A program made the position numbers and the translations under genes. A DNA stretch of 26,914 nt from Promethearchaeota archaeon. Its GTDB lineage: Archaea > Asgardarchaeota > Lokiarchaeia > Sigynarchaeales > SOKP01. The DNA lies in contig JAHPYY010000218.1 of NCBI GenBank assembly GCA_019058515.1, forward strand, positions 1-26,914, in the 5' to 3' direction. The stretch's first letter is position 1, and each line of letters starts with the position of its first letter. The notes under the pieces were generated by a model. The model saw only the letters and a list, made by a program, of their open reading frames with translations, was not told where the DNA came from and ran no database searches. Below, piece after piece: positions 24,244-26,914 of this stretch.

Positions 24244-25134
24244 ATGTTAAACCTACTTATACCTGGAATAATAATTAGCTCGGTCATCTTTGCTGCCATC
24301 ATAGTTTTTTGGTATCTTAATCAACCTTCGATAGCAACGCTTTTAAAACAAGAAATTTCGAAAGCTAAAATGGATTTTCAAGAAATACCTTCAAAAGTAA
24401 TTACCGAGAATGACATAGAACGCTTTCCCGAGATTATACAGCGTTTCTTAAAATTTGCAGGTGTAATTGGAAAAGAGATTCCTAATAATTTTGCTATGTC
24501 CTTAACCGGGAAATTTCGAACTAAACCAAATCAACCCTGGTTCAAAGCCACTTCAACTCAATTTAATTATCTTTCAAAACCAACTCGCCTTTTTATAATA
24601 CGTTTGAGGCTTTTTGCCATATTTTCGATGACAGGTAAGGATATCTATGCAAACGGAAGAGGCTATATGAAGGGTAATTTTATGCGGTTAAAGGAAATAT
24701 TCGACGAAAAGGGTGAGGAATTCGACATTGGCGAGTTTACCACCTTTCTAAACGATATACTTTTAGTATGCCCTGCGGGATTGATAACTATTAAAAGTCG
24801 TCTTGAATGGACGGAAATTGACGAAACGACCGTGGAAGTTAAACTAAGTGATAAAACGCAATCGGTTAAAGCGAAATTATTCTTTGAACCTTCGGGAAAA
24901 CTCGTTAATTTTAAGACGAACGATAGGTTTTTCGACGAAAAAGACGAACAGGGGAACGTTAAATATGTTAGGAAGTTATGGTCGACGCCAATCGATAACT
25001 ATCGAAAAGTTGGAGGATATAATCTACCTCATCAAGTTAGAGCGATTTGGCACCTTGAATCAGGAGAATTTTGCTATGCAGATTTCATTTTAGAAAAAAT
25101 TATCTATAATGTCTCCAGTGGATTCTTTTCTTAG
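24244..25134 (+). CDS. DUF6544/DUF6920-like membrane-anchored protein
   Basis: A 296-aa protein with one N-terminal hydrophobic helix (about 4-27, IPGIIISSVIFAAIIVFWYL), probably an uncleaved membrane anchor, followed by a soluble beta-rich domain. The pattern FPEIIQRFLKFAGVIGKEIP (65-84), GKFRTKPNQPWFKATSTQ, GRGYMKGNFMRL and FLNDILLVCPAGLI matches what I remember of the uncharacterised DUF6544/DUF6920 family, in which the equivalent acidic 'yL.E..w.P.al' helix is conserved. Function is unknown; a lipocalin- or LolA-like lipid-binding fold is possible but unproven. A TATA-like TATAAAAAA (24221-24229) lies about 20 nt upstream. Ends in TAG and converges on the cDPG-synthetase-like gene. Confidence 0.75.
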   Translation: MLNLLIPGIIISSVIFAAIIVFWYLNQPSIATLLKQEISKAKMDFQEIPSKVITENDIERFPEIIQRFLKFAGVIGKEIPNNFAMSLTGKFRTKPNQPWFKATSTQFNYLSKPTRLFIIRLRLFAIFSMTGKDIYANGRGYMKGNFMRLKEIFDEKGEEFDIGEFTTFLNDILLVCPAGLITIKSRLEWTEIDETTVEVKLSDKTQSVKAKLFFEPSGKLVNFKTNDRFFDEKDEQGNVKYVRKLWSTPIDNYRKVGGYNLPHQVRAIWHLESGEFCYADFILEKIIYNVSSGFFS

Positions 25135-25156
25135 GAAGTCAAAAAATAGAAAGATA

Positions 25157-26497
25157 TTATTTTAGATGCTTGTCAATAAACCCATCAAGGACTTCTTCAA
25201 TGGTAGGGCTTTTTACTGATTCAATATCGTAAGTAACTCGGACAATTGGTTTATTATTATGGATTAATTTTGCGAGATCTATAGGGCTTCCATCTACAAT
25301 GATATCCGCTTCCGCATTGTTTAATGTATCCTCCAGATCCTTTATTTGCTCGTCAGTGTATCCCATTGCAGGGACTATTTCCGTAATCTGAGGAAAATCT
25401 TCAAAGACTGTTTTCATGCTACCTGCTAAATACGGTTTGGGATCTACTATTAGAGCTCCACTGTTAGTTGCAGAGACATATCCCGCGCCATACGCCATAT
25501 TTCCGTGTGTCAATGTAGGACCATCCTCCACGACAATCACTTTCTTTCCGCGCAAATCATGGTTTCCTTTGATAGTTACCACTGAATTTGTGTATATTTT
25601 AGTAGCTTTTGGATTCAATTCGTCAAGATTTCTTTCCACGGTTTTTACATCTTCAGGTTTAGCATTGTTCATTTTATTGATTACGAACGCATCAGCATAC
25701 TTTGCGTTAACTTCCCCTGGATGATACTTCACTTCGTGGCCTGGTCGCAATGGATCAACCACTACAAACAACAAATCGGGAACATAAAACGAAATTTCGT
25801 TGTTTCCACCGTCGAAAATAATGATATCTGCTTCTTTTTCCGCTTCTCGAATGATTTTTTCGTAATCGACTCCAGAGTAAATTACTAATCCTTGTTCTAT
25901 GTAAGGTTCGTATTCTTCTCGTTCCTCGATGGTACAATCGTATTTGTCTAAATCTTCGTATGTTTCAAACCTCATAACGTTTTGTTGGACTAAATCTCCG
26001 TAAGGCATTGGTTCTCTTATGGCTACAACTTTATATCCCTTACTCTTCAAGTATCTATATGTTGCTCGAGATACTTGGCTTTTACCACACCCCGTTCTTA
26101 CTGCACAAATCGCTACTACTGGTTTATTAGCTTTTAACTGGGTAAATCTTCCCGATATTAATCGGTAATTTGCTCCAGCGGATAAGGCTCTTGAAGCTTT
26201 ATGCATTACTTCCTCGTGGGATACATCAGAATACGCAAACACTACCTCCTCCACTTCGTATTTCTGTATGTATTCCTCTAGAAAGTCTTCTGAAACCATT
26301 GAAATTCCATTTGGATACAATTTTCCCGCTAACTCTGCTGGAAATTTTCGTTCCGCTTCGTCTGTAGTTCCCACGTTTTGTTCTCCAGCAATAGTGATGG
26401 CTATAACTTCGTATTCTTCGTTGTCTTTAAACACCGTATTAAATACGTGAAAGTCGTATCCTAAAGCTCCTATTATTAGTGTTCTTTTTCTATTCAT
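25157..26497 (-). CDS. cpgS: Cyclic 2,3-diphosphoglycerate synthetase-like P-loop protein
   Basis: A 446-aa cytoplasmic protein resembling the methanogen cDPG synthetase, which closes 2,3-diphosphoglycerate into the cyclic thermolyte using ATP. An N-terminal Rossmann-like part (5-115: LIIGALGYDFHVFN, AYSDVSHEEVMHKAS) precedes the P-loop RTGCGKSQVSR (134-144). Then come IIFDGGNNEISFYVPDL, VVVDPLRPGHE and the family's VVVEDGPTLTHGNMAYGAGY. Length fits the roughly 450-460 aa usual for the family. Homologues are widespread in non-methanogens with no known cDPG, so another phosphoester or carboxylate ligase activity is quite possible here. A TATA-like GATAAATAATG lies about 27 nt before the ATG, consistent with a leaderless transcript. 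It is transcribed towards the DUF6544 gene and has no same-strand partner. Confidence 0.85.
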   Translation of the reverse strand: MNRKRTLIIGALGYDFHVFNTVFKDNEEYEVIAITIAGEQNVGTTDEAERKFPAELAGKLYPNGISMVSEDFLEEYIQKYEVEEVVFAYSDVSHEEVMHKASRALSAGANYRLISGRFTQLKANKPVVAICAVRTGCGKSQVSRATYRYLKSKGYKVVAIREPMPYGDLVQQNVMRFETYEDLDKYDCTIEEREEYEPYIEQGLVIYSGVDYEKIIREAEKEADIIIFDGGNNEISFYVPDLLFVVVDPLRPGHEVKYHPGEVNAKYADAFVINKMNNAKPEDVKTVERNLDELNPKATKIYTNSVVTIKGNHDLRGKKVIVVEDGPTLTHGNMAYGAGYVSATNSGALIVDPKPYLAGSMKTVFEDFPQITEIVPAMGYTDEQIKDLEDTLNNAEADIIVDGSPIDLAKLIHNNKPIVRVTYDIESVKSPTIEEVLDGFIDKHLK

Positions 26498-26659
26498 GTA
26501 AAATTACCTAACGATTAACATTATTTATCCGATCATCATAATGAATTTGGGGTAAATTATTAAGATTATTGATAAAACTAGGGAATTAAAGCCCACTTAT
26601 TTTTTTACAACAAAAGATAAATTAAAATTGAAATTCAATTTATCGCATAAACGCTAAAT

Positions 26660-26914
26660 TTAAATAGAGAATTCAGGAGCACGTTTACGTTTCATACTAT
26701 TTATGTAAGAATTCATCATTTTTTCATATAGTCCAGATCCGATTGTTATTCTGTAAGCTGCTCTATGGATTACATTCCCTGTTTCTTTATCAATTAATAT
26801 TTTCTTAGTTTTTCGTATAGAGAAAGCAATTCTGAAAAAATGTTTAATTTGTTTTAAAAATTCTTTATTTGAGGTATATATTTCGGCACTTCGACCGCCA
26901 AACCAGCTCCCATC
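26660..26914 (-). CDS. Unidentified protein, C-terminal 84 aa, cut by the window edge
   Basis: An open minus-strand frame enters at base 26914 and ends at TAA (26662-26660). The visible part is basic and aromatic: it begins DGSWFGGRSAEIYTSNKEFL, contains KHFFRIAFSIRKTKKILID and RAAYRITIG, and closes with KRKRAPEFSI. I do not recognise the family. The basic composition and its position at a sequence end would suit a transposase-like or other repeated gene, but no terminal inverted repeat or target duplication is visible. Codon use looks like the neighbours. Coding status is supported by 84 uninterrupted codons in AT-rich DNA. Confidence 0.6.
   Translation of the reverse strand, partial: DGSWFGGRSAEIYTSNKEFLKQIKHFFRIAFSIRKTKKILIDKETGNVIHRAAYRITIGSGLYEKMMNSYINSMKRKRAPEFSI

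Noticed and set aside
24848..25093. 81-aa plus-strand ORF inside the DUF6544-like gene
   Set aside because: Fully contained in another frame of a supported gene, with composition of a frame shadow.
1..26914. CRISPR array, tRNA/rRNA genes, complete insertion sequence
   Set aside because: No regularly spaced repeats, cloverleaf-like segments, rRNA motifs or transposase with terminal inverted repeats were seen by eye.

Overview
The window is AT-rich chromosomal DNA of an archaeon, most likely an Asgard archaeon of the Lokiarchaeia type. Several starts have TATA-like boxes about 20-26 nt upstream of the start codon, as in leaderless archaeal transcripts. Shine-Dalgarno sequences are sparse, GTG and TTG starts occur, and the gene content is archaeal/anaerobic (tungsten-type aldehyde:ferredoxin oxidoreductase, cDPG-synthetase-like protein, HypB). 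The Asgard placement rests on the general look of two small membrane-protein families and a eukaryote-like ketosphinganine-reductase-type SDR. It is inference. No rRNA, tRNA, CRISPR array or complete insertion sequence was seen.

The first ~79 bases are not genomic. They read as an Illumina/Nextera P7 adapter (degraded P7, an 8-base index, the read-2 primer site, the Tn5 mosaic end), preceded by a T run that is the poly-A seen beyond an adapter on the other strand. Biological sequence starts near base 80, at or just inside the first gene.

Layout: 78-2488, an ABC ATPase and its permease. 2489-3084, mostly non-coding, with a small ribbon-helix-helix protein (2871-3035) too short for routine ORF calling. 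3085-4260 (minus), a HypB-like GTPase followed by a left-handed beta-helix protein. 4386-5594 (plus), a methyltransferase and a VOC/glyoxalase-fold protein. 5650-8540, two SDRs (one KDSR-like) flanking a threonine aldolase. 8806-10929 (minus), a membrane-anchored PHP-type DUF3604 protein interrupted by one in-frame TAG. 11098-13674 (plus), an unrecognised coiled-coil protein and an NAD-dependent epimerase. 13792-22634, the metabolic core. 22918-25134 (plus), three membrane-associated genes, one frameshifted and one with a doubtful start. 25157-26497 (minus), a cyclic 2,3-diphosphoglycerate synthetase-like ATPase. 26660-26914 (minus), the C-terminal end of an unidentified gene cut by the window edge.

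The most coherent unit is 13792-22634: ornithine aminotransferase (plus) converging on a five-gene minus-strand array of aldehyde:ferredoxin oxidoreductase, a two-subunit FAD/Fe-S amino-acid dehydrogenase, an ornithine-type carbamoyltransferase and carbamate kinase. Together these could split citrulline to ornithine and carbamoyl phosphate, make ATP from the latter, convert ornithine to glutamate semialdehyde, and oxidise aldehyde and amine intermediates with reduction of ferredoxin. The enzyme assignments are well supported. The assembled route, especially the substrates of the FAD enzyme and the aldehyde oxidoreductase, is hypothesis.

Several single-base oddities (TGG-to-TAG in DUF3604, a possible ATG-to-ATA start, a missing T in a homopolymer, an adapter at the contig end) suggest residual assembly errors and should be checked against reads before any biological reading.
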